From: Hydractinia symbiolongicarpus
Lineage: Eukaryota; Cnidaria; Hydrozoa; Anthoathecata; Hydractiniidae
Assembly: GCF_029227915.1 (NCBI RefSeq)
Contig: NC_079884.1
Coordinates: 21,700,001 to 21,764,000, forward strand
Direction: 5' to 3'
Length of the DNA stretch: 64,000 bases
In this document: positions 1 through 9,862 of the stretch, piece by piece
How positions within the stretch are numbered: the first letter of the stretch is position 1
How the letters are laid out: each line of letters begins with the position of its first letter
The notes under the pieces: model-generated
The model's input: only the letters and a program-made list of their open reading frames with translations
What the model was told of the DNA's origin: nothing
Databases searched by the model: none
Translations under genes and position numbers: made by a program

Positions 1-150
1 CGGGTCGCTGCTGAATGTCATCAACATTCCTACACTCCCCCGTCTTCATTAATGTTCCTCTGCTTAAGTAAAAAACATTTTCACGGCCCCTAACAACTAA
101 TTTATATATTTATTAGGATGGAATGTTTCCAGTTTTCATCCTTCCTTAGT

Positions 151-182
<32 letters not shown>

Positions 183-487
183 CGCCAAAAGAAATTTACA
201 TACAACTATTTCAAAATTACAGATACAAGTTCTACATACACATAAGTACAGGCATAAATTTCTACATTAGGATATATATATATACATATATATATACATA
301 ACTGTATCACGTACGTAGAATAAAATGGCAGGAGTAAGTAGAAGACTATGCAGTCTTATCATCTCACACCTTACATAGCCGTCATTAAAAAGAGCGTCAA
401 ATAAAAATTGATAATTAAAAACTTAATAAAATATTAAATGTTATGTTAAATAAAAGAAAGCGTTTAATTATCACACGTAGTGTTGAT

Positions 488-846
488 TCAGAAGAAGACT
501 TGTTCGTTATTACTTCGTAACAGCTGATTTCTTAGTGCAATTTTAAATTGTTTTGTAGATGGAATGCTTTTTATCTCATCGTTTAGAAGCATGCTCCAGA
601 GTTTTGGGCCTCGGTTTGATATTGAAAATTTTGTTACATTAGATATGATTTTTGGCCGAAGGAAATTATTACCTGAAAATCTAGTTGGATATTTATGTTG
701 AACTTTCTTAATTAATGTAATGAATATATTTGGTGCTATTAAATTTTTAATCTTATACAATTTGTTTCCGTCATTGTAGTAGAAAAGATAATTAAAAAGA
801 AAATATAAATCGTGTAAATAAGAAAGCGTTAAACAATGTTTTTCGG
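488..846 (-). pseudogene. C-terminal tail of LINE reverse transcriptase (fragment)
   Basis: The translated tail contains QHKYPTRFSGNNF, then TKFSISNRGPKLW, the pattern typical of the extreme C-terminus of CR1/Jockey-group LINE ORF2 proteins (H-x-Y-x-T-R, then F-S-I-x-x-R-G-P-x-L-W). The frame is open from about 846, so it overlaps the end of ORF1 and lies in its -1 frame. It carries none of the RT catalytic motifs. I read this as a deletion product: everything between the ORF1 end and the RT tail was lost. Confidence 0.7.
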
Positions 847-1635
847 TTTCTTAAACTCCCTAACAACAAGACGATCATAAAGAACGATAGCATATTTACC
901 ATTTTCTCTATGAATCTTCATTTCCTTGAAGAGATTCGCCCTAATCTGATTCGTCGAAGTGGAGTAATCCTCATTTACATATATTCCGGTGCCTTTTAGT
1001 TTCTTCGAGTTGCTTAAAATATTAACTTTATCCTTATAGTCCAACAGTTTAAGTACGATAGTACGCTTTTTCCCATTGCTTTTCTCTCCTGTGCGGTGTG
1101 CTCTCTCTACGTGCACATTCGACAATCCTAATTTGTGTTCAAATAAATTGACCACTTTCTTTTCAGTATCGTCCCAACTCTCCGTATCGCTTTTTTCCAA
1201 CCCATCAATACGTAAATTGTTTCTTCTTTGTCTATCCTCTAAGTGTCGTAGTTTTTCCTCATAATTACTCAATTGTTCTTTACGATTCGTTGTCTGTTCA
1301 AGTAAGCCAGCTTCCATTTTTTTAAAACTTTCCTCATTTAAACTTTGTGTCACTGTCAGGCTTTCCTCTATATCTCTTTTGTCCTTTTCTAAGGCTTTAA
1401 TTTTTTCAATTGCTCCAAAAAGATTATTTTTTAATGTCCTATTTTCTTCTTGGATAGCTTCATATGATGATGCAATTTCTTTCAGTTTTTTGTCTAATTC
1501 ACCAATCTGTTCGTTTGTGATCTTCAGATTACTGCTAATTAACTGAACAATATCCTGCTGTTGCTTTTGAAACATTGTTGTAAAAATATCACGCACCATT
1601 TCCACAGAAATTATGTTCACTTGATTAGATTCCAT
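829..1635 (-). CDS. LINE ORF1 protein, L1-like (coiled coil + RRM-like + CTD)
   Basis: This is a 268-aa open frame from the ATG at 1635; upstream in-frame codons are open but have no earlier ATG. Residues about 30-130 are Lys/Glu/Gln-rich with heptad spacing, a probable coiled coil. It is followed by a segment containing NNLRIDGLEKSD, the usual start of the RNA-binding region of L1-type ORF1 proteins. The C-terminal part has VERAHRTGE, RTIVLKLLDYKDK and KGTGIYVNEDYS, matching the C-terminal domain of the same family (Transposase_22-like). Such proteins trimerise, bind LINE RNA and form the retrotransposition particle. The frame is intact, so the copy may be fairly young. A fragment of the RT ORF overlaps its 3' end in the -1 frame. 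Confidence 0.75.
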   Translation of the reverse strand: MESNQVNIISVEMVRDIFTTMFQKQQQDIVQLISSNLKITNEQIGELDKKLKEIASSYEAIQEENRTLKNNLFGAIEKIKALEKDKRDIEESLTVTQSLNEESFKKMEAGLLEQTTNRKEQLSNYEEKLRHLEDRQRRNNLRIDGLEKSDTESWDDTEKKVVNLFEHKLGLSNVHVERAHRTGEKSNGKKRTIVLKLLDYKDKVNILSNSKKLKGTGIYVNEDYSTSTNQIRANLFKEMKIHRENGKYAIVLYDRLVVREFKKPKNIV

Positions 1636-1992
1636 ATTTGTAAATATAAGTATTGAGTAAGTATTAAGTAAAATAGTAAAATTTAAATAAAATATCAAAA
1701 TTTAAATTCCCTCTTCCGCAGTAGTTAAAAACACGTCCGCTCTCGTAGTTGGGTCCGCTCTTGTAGTTGGGTACAAAAATCCAATTCTTGTTGAAAAGCC
1801 GCCAGTCTAAATTAACCTGGCCCAAATTAAAGTCTATGCTAGAATGGTGACAAGTCTCAGTAAGTCAAGACAAAACAAGATCACTATATTACTAAAACAA
1901 TAAGAACTAAATATAAACAAACTACTGAACAAAATAATTTTTAGTGTTCTATACTTCTTAAATAATTAAGAATGTCATTATGTCATCTCCTT

Positions 1993-3336
1993 TCAGTTTA
2001 AATCCCATTGTGTCATTTCCAGAGGACCTATATGAACTTCAGAAGATCTTGTCTCCTTTGACAAATCATCCATATTTACCGGAGGAAAGAAGTACATCAA
2101 ATTTAAAAGTAAGGATGCCAATATGGATGGAACGATCATGAAATAAAACATGACTTTGTAGCTACTTGTTCCACTTGAAAAGTATCCAACCAAGACGGGA
2201 CCCAACACGAAAGTTATTGCTCCTAGACTCATTAAAAGTGTCCATCCTTCCAACAGTAAGTTTTTTCCAGTTATACTCAATAATATAATGGACTGTTGCG
2301 CTTTATGTGCACCATCGAATATCATATAGCAAATGGCAAATAGAATTAGCTGATAAAATTCCACCGAAAAAGATCCAACAACTGCTGTCAACCCTGACAT
2401 GATCATTAATATTTTATAGAAAATCATTTTGTTCATACATTGTATATCAAATACTTTCCCAAGACATAAACGACCGATTATGTTTCCCAATGACAAGTAC
2501 ACGGGTAACCAGTTTGCGTCATTTCTGTCAGTACCAGACTCTATTGCATGTTGAACAAGATGGGTTAAGGAAACAGAAGCGTCTAAAGATCCCAAAGTGG
2601 TTGCTAGTAAAAATATCAAATAATGTCTTTTTTTTAAAAGACGTTTGTATTTGTTCCAGCCCTTTGTGCTTTTCTTTCTTTGAAGTGAATGAAGATTTGG
2701 AGTATCCGACGAGTGGTTTCTCCACAGTAACCCACAAGGTGTGCAAATTGAAATCACAAGAAGACCCAACACTCTGAGTGCAACTCTCCAACAGAATTTT
2801 CTATTTAGATAGCTTATCAATGGTGATAGAAACAGTGGTGTAATGAAAGATCCTGTTGTTGCAAACGCGGTAGCGAATGAGACATGTTTGTGAAAATACT
2901 TGGGAATAATCATTATTATTGGAGTAGCTAACAACAGCAAACCAATTCCTGTCAGGAAACTGTAGGTAAAGAATAGAAGATAGACATTTGTAACATAGGA
3001 CGATAACAGTAAGGATACTCCAGTTAAAATGCTTCCAAATACTGAACCAATCTGAAATCCTTTTAATTTCCGATATATAGTTGGATATAGGGGTGATAGA
3101 AGTAACAACAATCCTAAAGGCAACCCTGTGATCCATGCAACAGTTCCTTTTGAAATTTTGAACTCTTCCAACCAAACACTATAGAATATACCACTGACGT
3201 GTTGAATACCCCATGTAAAGCCAGATATCATAGATGACGAAAATAGAACTACCCACGACCAGTTTCTGTCTGTTGAAGTTGATGAACTTTCGAAAAATTC
3301 AATGGCAGCCAACAGTGTTGTTTTAATGACAGACAT
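1993..3336 (-). CDS. MFS transporter, SLC16/monocarboxylate-transporter-like
   Basis: Single-exon gene of 447 aa from the ATG at 3336 (MSVIKTTLL...). About twelve hydrophobic segments are visible, split by a basic central loop (RKKSTKGWNKYKRLLKKRHY) between TM6 and TM7, which is MFS topology. The start of TM1 (DRNWSWVVLFSSSMISGFTWG) and the following GIFYSVWLEEF...TVAWITGL match the conserved N-terminal signature of the SLC16 family, and YFHKHVSFATAFATTGS matches the TM5 region. SLC16 proteins move monocarboxylates, aromatic amino acids or related solutes across the plasma membrane; the substrate here cannot be told. Length is usual for the family. Lack of introns fits either a retrogene or a naturally intronless paralogue. 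No upstream in-frame ATG was found. Confidence 0.85.
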   Translation of the reverse strand: MSVIKTTLLAAIEFFESSSTSTDRNWSWVVLFSSSMISGFTWGIQHVSGIFYSVWLEEFKISKGTVAWITGLPLGLLLLLSPLYPTIYRKLKGFQIGSVFGSILTGVSLLLSSYVTNVYLLFFTYSFLTGIGLLLLATPIIMIIPKYFHKHVSFATAFATTGSFITPLFLSPLISYLNRKFCWRVALRVLGLLVISICTPCGLLWRNHSSDTPNLHSLQRKKSTKGWNKYKRLLKKRHYLIFLLATTLGSLDASVSLTHLVQHAIESGTDRNDANWLPVYLSLGNIIGRLCLGKVFDIQCMNKMIFYKILMIMSGLTAVVGSFSVEFYQLILFAICYMIFDGAHKAQQSIILLSITGKNLLLEGWTLLMSLGAITFVLGPVLVGYFSSGTSSYKVMFYFMIVPSILASLLLNLMYFFPPVNMDDLSKETRSSEVHIGPLEMTQWDLN

Positions 3337-4379
3337 CGTTTCTCGGTTTATGTCTTTTCCTTTAACGAACGCCAAGGTTTTTTAAAATTGAACTTCCTCA
3401 ATGTTCAACGTGTTTCATCAATAATATAACCTGGAAAACAAATTTTTGGCTTAAAAAACATTTACATTGTAAATTTTATAATAGTCTCTATTATAGTAAG
3501 GTAATAATTTTAATAAACCGAATTTAAACCTCAAATTGACGTCATTGTCTTGCAGTCAATATAAAACATGTCTGGCCAGAAACAGGAGCGGATCTTGTTT
3601 TTTTTTTTGACTGGTGTGTAAAAGCCTGGAAGAGGCTTCATCGCCTGCTTGAGCGGTAATTTTTTACATCTGGGGCACTCCCTAACGGGTCCAGCCAACG
3701 CCCCTAAACGGAAGTTCCTCGAGTTCCAGGTCCCACAGACAAATGTCTCTTGCCCAAAACGCTCGGTTACCGTTTCTCTTGATATGTTTTAAACTTCAAA
3801 TCAATTTTTTGAAAAACAGAATGTTTGGTCGCTGAAACCTCTCAGGTAAAAGATGCTGCATCTTTTAAGCTAGCTAGTTTGTTGCTTAGCTATGACAAAG
3901 TGATTTACATTTGCGATTCTTTAAAGTGTTTAAAGCCCTTATTTACGATGGCTCCTTATGGCTCACTTTTCCTCTAATTTAAAAGCACTTCTCTTCTATG
4001 ACACAAACAGTTCTCTTCCGCATTTTTATAATCCTCGTCTGTATTTTGACGCTTCATTTCTGCACGTAACACTTCCCTGCATGTGGTTGGAAACTTTCTC
4101 TTCACAACTAAATTTAAAAATCTGGTCCCCAATTTTACACCCGTGGTCTCTATATTTTTTTCACATTTCGCAAGAAGTATACTTTACTAACACGTGCTCA
4201 TCTCAAGGGACTTTCGCCGCCTCCCTTATATATCAAAAACGCAAAAACCCTTGGGATGGTGATGGTCGGTCATTTATTCAAAAACGTAATTTATCAAAAT
4301 TCAGCTCAATCAATATTCCGGACCAGAATTGAGTCTGGGAATTTTTTAGGTTCATGGAAGAGGAGAGTTTCTCACTTTG

Positions 4380-4450
4380 AAAGAAAAGTGTTTCGAACGG
4401 AAAAGAAGTGTTTTGACTAAGAAGAGAAGTGTTTTTATTAAAAAGAAAAG
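4380..4450. repeat. Degenerate 21-bp tandem repeat (about 3.5 units)
   Basis: Units share AAGAAAAGTGTTT followed by a variable 8-nt part. Three adjacent units begin near 4380, 4401 and 4422, with a partial fourth. Confidence 0.5.
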
Positions 4451-6536
4451 TAAGCCATAGGAGTTATCTTACTTATTTAAGCTACGCAATTCTCTCGCAT
4501 TTCTGTCCAACTATAAAACAGTCTTCCTGATGTAGTTAGGGATCAAACCCATTACCTTTTTTTAAATATCAGGGGAGCAAACAAATGACTTATACTTTTT
4601 GGGAACCAAAAATAATGATTATTAGCCTAAAAGGTGTACGGACTATTGCATATAAAGTTTAACATAAAGAACGTAAAATTAGTGTTGTCTTATCACTAAA
4701 ACTAATGTAAATTATTTTGTCTTATTTTGGTTATTTAATAGTAGTTACTTCACATAATTTTTCTGGACAACCCGACTTCCATGGTTTTCTTTGTCAATTT
4801 TACAGAATTTGTATCATGAAATTTTTAGAACTTTGCAGATAGATCCCCAGTTTTTTAATTTTTTAGAACTATATGTGTAACTCTGTATATTTTTCTTATT
4901 TATTCAGATGTAATTAAAATTAAAATCCCCAGACTCAAATCATTGTTTGCGTAAGTAAGAACGACCCTAGAAAAAAACTTAGATTCCTCTACTTTAATTG
5001 CAAACGACGATGCGGATAGATTTTCCAGTCTTTTAGTTGGACATACAAACATTAGAGTTGTTTGATATTGTAAAAATTCCCGGTGCAATGTTTTTTAAGC
5101 TGCTGAAGAGAACGTTTCATGAAAGTCCTATCAGTTTTTTTACTTCTGTATCGTAAGAATTCTCTTACTCGAAATGAGTCGCTTTACCTTATTCAACATT
5201 TTTTGGGAACCGAAACGGTTGATGTTATTCTCGGAGATTTCAGATTTCAATTCCGTTCGTATTTCTTTAAATCATTATTAGCAAATCGGGCGCATTAGTG
5301 GTAACTATGGCTAGTAATTAATAACCACGAGACAGTGCTGTTATTTTTTCTTTTTGTTTTGTTTTGTCTGGTCTTCAACAAGCCAAAAAGAGCAGCATGA
5401 ACAGAGCCTACCATAATGGCAAGTTTATCGAACTCCATCCCGGTGCTCATTTAAAGTCATGGCTGTTTGTTTACCTACGGCTACACACAAACATTTTGCG
5501 ACGGCCCGTTTGTGAGACGAGAATAAGAGATCAACAAGATCGTTAAACATGGCGGCTGGAAAAAATAACAATAAATTCAAAATATTAAAGTACCATTATT
5601 TCTATTTCTAGTAAGTTTTATATCCTCAAATTTCAGGAAAGTCACAACTGTGAACTTTGTAATAAATAAAAAAAAATGTATATGTTATTTTTTTTCGATA
5701 AGGGTCTTTAAGAGACACTTTAGGGGATTAGTTTTTGTGAGAACTAAAATTGAAACACTTTTTACGAGAACTATTTTTTTCAAAATACTTCCTTAACTTG
5801 AATACATTAAGAGTCTATGTACTGAATTATAAGTCTATGTATTGAAAGGAATAAACCTAAAAGTGCCCAGCAAAGTGGGCTATAAAAATACTTCTCTTAT
5901 TTTTCCCTAAAATGAAAATTGAAATAAAGACTTGAAATTTGGTATGACATGTTGTTAAGCTAGTTTGAAGAAAATAAGACACAAAATATTTTACTATTAT
6001 CACAGTTCCGAGTTCCTGTTTTAACCTTTTTCAGGGACACCGATAAATCATTTTTGACAGTATATCAATTTTGACAAAGATACATGTGCGAAAAACATTA
6101 TGGGCAATTTTCATGATTGAAATATGTCAGAGTCTAAGTGTTATGTTAGAGTCTAAATAAAAAATTGTGCAATGTTTGATTGGTGCAACCCAGTTCCATA
6201 TTTGCAATTTTTTGAACACACTATCTCACGGATAGACAATAAAATTTTTTTATCAATAATTGTGTTGTAAAATTCTGTTGCTGGATGCCAATAACAAAAA
6301 GTCACTAAATATTAGCTGCAGGTAAGTTGATTTTACCTGCTCCTTCATGAATACGGTTAAGGTGGTTATGAAATTTAGGGATTTCTCAGAGACACTAGAT
6401 CTCTGAGAGTAAACAAAATACCAACTAAAATATATAACGCTAGCTGTAATTAAACCTAAACATTAAACATAAACGTAAAGGTCCACACGAATGCAGTTTT
6501 TCTGAAATTTAGCTCGTTGATGACGTTGTAATTGAG

Positions 6537-6559
6537 TGTTAGTTAGTTAGTTAGTTAGT

Positions 6560-6599
<40 letters not shown>
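6537..6599. repeat. (AGTT)n microsatellite
   Basis: Near-perfect tetranucleotide repeat of about 15 units with one phase slip where a base is dropped near 6560. Confidence 0.95.
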
Positions 6600-7773
6600 A
6601 AAACAATACTATCCTCGCAGGCGAGATAGTAATAATGCTTAGTTAGCGAGATACTAAATTCTGCTCCCTGATAATAAACTTTCATAGCACTTATTCAAGG
6701 AGGTTCAAATTCCGCACATGAGGGAATGGCACATGATGATGCAGTAGGTATAGAGGAAGGATTTTTGTCAGATTGCAGATGCATTCGGAGATAATGCCTT
6801 TCCGTAATTTTTGACTCGATTGTTTGTACTTTTTAACGATGTCCCATTGGTTCAAAATGTTTTTTACTGAAAGTCTGTCTAGTGGGACAAATTAAATATT
6901 TATATTCGTTACACTCTCTCAAATTTAAAACACTCTGTAATTTTTACACTTCTTCAAAAATTGGAATTTCTTGCCATTTTTCAAGACTTGACTCGCAAAC
7001 TTTCGAAATCGGTTGTTCAACTCAAGCAAGAAATACACTTTTTATCAAATTAAAGTTATATCAATCCACCGCAGGCAAGAGATTACAAAAGTACAACTTC
7101 TGTTTATGAGTAGACATAGTGAAAAACATTTAAAATCCGTTCGTCGCACTATCTAACATGCAGGAATGATGTAATAGTGTACATCAGGTCCCACAAGGTG
7201 CGGAAATATCGGAAAAACAGTCATACTGAAGTCAGCAACAATTAACACGGCTTAACAGTTCTGATTTAACCGAATAACCTATTGTCCGAAGACCTGAGGC
7301 CGCTTTGACAAGTTCAAGTGCATATCTAATATAGAAAGAGCCGAAATTGCTGTGGCAATAGACTTTTTGTGGTAATGTGCGAACATTTTTGCTTACTGAG
7401 TGTAGCTCCACCCTCGAAGTTTTCTTACTTTTGAAGGGCTAGTTTAGTTATGTCGTGTGTTTATCTTTCCGTGATGACAGATATCGGCAAATTAGTATAT
7501 TATTACAAATAAATATGACTCTACCTCACAAATCAAATCTATCTGTTAGAACTATAGGAAAGAATTAACCGAGATTGATAAAATTTATCTTCAAGGAAAC
7601 GCAATTATCTGCAATAATAAAGAAACATTTGCAAGATTTTGGCAAGAAACGTTATTTAAAAATCCATCGTTATGTTTAACCATAACTTCATTTTCATCGG
7701 AGTTTAACGCACAAACAAAAATATCGTGTTAAAGAACGTTAACATTTTTTGCACAATTTTCCAAGGTCCTATC

Positions 7774-7996
7774 TTACTTCCACTTACTAGCAGACTCAAC
7801 AATTTGCTTCACGTATTCAAAAACATGCTCAGCTCTCTTCTTGTTCTTTACTCCCTTTCGATGAACAATAGACAAATTAAACTTGTTTGTTGAATAAATC
7901 AAAAGGGTCATCACGTCCACACCTGTTATCCACGTTCCTCCAACACAGTGAATTGACTCGACAGTGAATTCTCCGAAATCAACGGAACCAGGGAAT
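7774..7996 (-). CDS. Terminal exon of an unidentified gene (acyltransferase C-terminus?)
   Basis: The minus strand has a pyrimidine-rich acceptor ending TTTTGTAG at 7997, then 1 + 222 nt of open frame ending in TAA at 7774-7776, encoding 73 residues starting FPGSVDFGEFTVES and ending ESASKWK. The clean acceptor, correct phase and lack of stops support a genuine last coding exon. The pattern (P-G early, then hydrophobic strands, then a basic helix) resembles the C-terminal region of wax ester synthase/DGAT-like acyltransferases (WSD1, DUF1298), where an N-[VF]-P-G motif precedes such a segment. That assignment is tentative. The preceding intron is occupied by a LINE beginning about 75 bp upstream of the acceptor. 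I could not find earlier exons; they would lie beyond 11.3 kb on the minus strand or be lost. Confidence 0.6.
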
Positions 7997-8044
7997 CTAC
8001 AAAACGAAGTAAACGATTGAAAAATAGCACAACAATGGCTTTTT

Positions 8045-9862
8045 CTAATTCACGCTATTCGTTGCCTTTAAAACACTGACAGGCCTGTAGTTTGATATTT
8101 TAGTTTTATCTTTTCCTCCCTTATCCAATGGCGTTACAGCAGCTCGCTTAGCTTTGCTTGGAAATTTGTTTGAAACTATGCTACTATTTATAGCATCTGT
8201 TAGTGGCGTTACTAGGTGCCTTTTTGCTAATTTTGTCAGCTTTGATGGTATTGTATCTTCACCTGTTGATACTTTGGTGTTTAAATCATTAAACAGTTTA
8301 GAAATTGTATTTTCATCAACTTCTTGGAATGTGAAGTTCTCATTGTTGTTAGAATCATTGATTTCCTTTATTTTAATGATACTTGGATGATTTTCAAAAC
8401 TATCAACAATTTCTTCAATCATTTTTGACTTATCATTTACATTCTTATATTTTATAGGATTTGGTTTCATGCCACAAGAATTTTCTAAAATATTGATGTA
8501 GTATTCGTTGAAAAGTTTGGTTAGCTGTTTTTTATCAGTAACTAAACTTTCATTTTGAACGATCGCTATATCTCCTTTGCTTATTCCACTTTTATTTGAG
8601 ATCAAGGGTTTAACAGTTTCCCAAAACGTTTTTTTGGAAATAAAACCTGATTCTGTTACCCTTTTGAAATGGTTTTTGATAGCCTTTTTGCGTAAATTTA
8701 CACACTTGTTTCTCTGTTTCTTGTACGTGATTTTGTTTTCAGAAGTAGGATTTTTATTGTATTTATTTTTGAACCTAGACCTTGTATATATTGCCTTTTT
8801 TAACTCTTTTGTCATAAATGGTGCCTCGTTTCCACGCAGAGTTTTTTGCTTCTGTGGGGCATGCTTTTCTATGATAGATGTGAAAACATTGATGAGGTTT
8901 TCATAATTCAGTTCAGGATCTTTACTATTACAAATAAAATTTGCGTTCTCAACATCACGTAAAAAGTTGGCTTCATTAAAATTTTTGTAACTTCTGTAAA
9001 TAATTTTCTTGGATGCTAAGCGTGCTAAATGAGATTTTAAAAATGTTGTTACCATTTGATGATGATCACTTAATCCTGTTTCACATGTTAGTGTGTGTTG
9101 AAAACATCTGGGTCTATTTGTAAGAATGACATCTATAGCTGTTCCGTTAGGACTAGCAAAACAGGTTTTGTTTTTGACAAGATTTTCAAGACTAAAAATA
9201 TCACAGAAATTATTTAAGGTTTCGAAACCAGAATCGTTCGAGTTATGGCAATCGATATTTATATCACCCATAATTATTATGTTTTCGACTTTAGATAGAG
9301 CTTTATTTAAAGCTATCTCTAATTCCTCAAAAAAGTTGTTTAAGTTTGAATAATGAGGTGGTCTATAAATACTGATAACTGTCCATTTTTTATTTCTTAT
9401 CGTTAATTCTGAGCAAATGATTTCATTATTTGTTATACCCAAATCATTAACTTGTCTACAGGCTATTCCTTTCTTAACATATTCAATTAACCCTCCTCCA
9501 TTTTTGTTCCTATCTTTTCTAGTTCTAATTTCATAGTTATCAATATAGAATTGTTCGTTTGGAAAACTCTCATCTAGTTTGGTTTCAGCAAATACAAAAT
9601 AATCAGGTGAAAATTTTGTCAGAATTTCTCTTGCATCAATTATTTTGTTTCTGAGACTATTAATGTTTAAATAGCCTAAAAGAGGATTGGAAGGGTACTT
9701 AATTCGTAATTTATGTATTTCATCTAAAGAACTTTGGTGAGAATTATGTGTCGGATTTTGATCATTTCTATATTGACTCCCAACACATTCATCAGGAATA
9801 TCAGATTTATTATCATCGCAAACTAGTCCAAGCCTATTGAATACCCCTGCTGATCTAAAAAA
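8045..9862 (-). pseudogene. LINE ORF2: AP endonuclease, RT truncated
   Basis: The frame is open from a TAA just above 9862 and has no ATG before the endonuclease, so it is probably made by -1 frameshift from ORF1. All exonuclease-endonuclease-phosphatase motifs are seen in order: LGYLNINSLRNK, FAETKLDES (catalytic Glu), ISIYRPP, IIMGDINID (catalytic Asp/Asn), GTAIDVILTN and GLSDHHQMVT (catalytic Asp-His). The linker KKTFWETVKPLISNK and NTKVSTGEDTIPSKLTK precede the RT, which stops right after SNYRPVSVL; the catalytic RT palm is missing. The last residues before the TAG at 8045 are not LINE-like, so they are read-through into flanking DNA. The endonuclease would nick target DNA for priming, but this copy cannot mobilise itself. 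Confidence 0.85.

Larger units (their letters stand above)
153..1745 (-). mobile_element. Internally deleted LINE (ORF1 plus RT tail only)
   Basis: Read on the minus strand, the element has a 5' leader near 1725-1745, an ORF1 (1635-829), the C-terminal tail of a LINE reverse-transcriptase ORF (about 830-488), a 3' UTR, and a 30-nt poly(A) tail seen as a T run at 153-182. The endonuclease and nearly all of the RT are missing between ORF1 and the tail, although both ends are kept. This resembles the non-autonomous 'half-LINE' idea, in which such copies would be moved by a full-length relative. The leader just inside the 5' end shares the motif GAGCGGACGTGTTTTTAA with the second LINE at 11.3 kb. 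Upstream of it a unit of about 18 bp (AGCGGACCCAACTACGAG) is partly duplicated. The exact 5' boundary was not determined. Confidence 0.75.
3400..7770. other. Gene-free stretch
   Basis: No exon or recognisable protein was found on either strand. It holds a degenerate 21-bp tandem repeat (4380-4450), a tetranucleotide microsatellite (6537-6599) and low-complexity AT-rich DNA. An ATGGCGGCTGG start in a good context at 5549, followed 62 bp later by a donor-like GTAAGT, could be a first exon, but no continuation was recognised. Confidence 0.5.

Noticed and set aside
3958-4332. 124-codon open frame on the plus strand
   Set aside because: No recognisable domain, no splice context or homology by eye, and composition like the surrounding AT-rich DNA.
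5549-5610. Possible first exon (ATGGCGGCTGGAAAAAAT then GTAAGT)
   Set aside because: No downstream exon or homology could be found, so it was not called.
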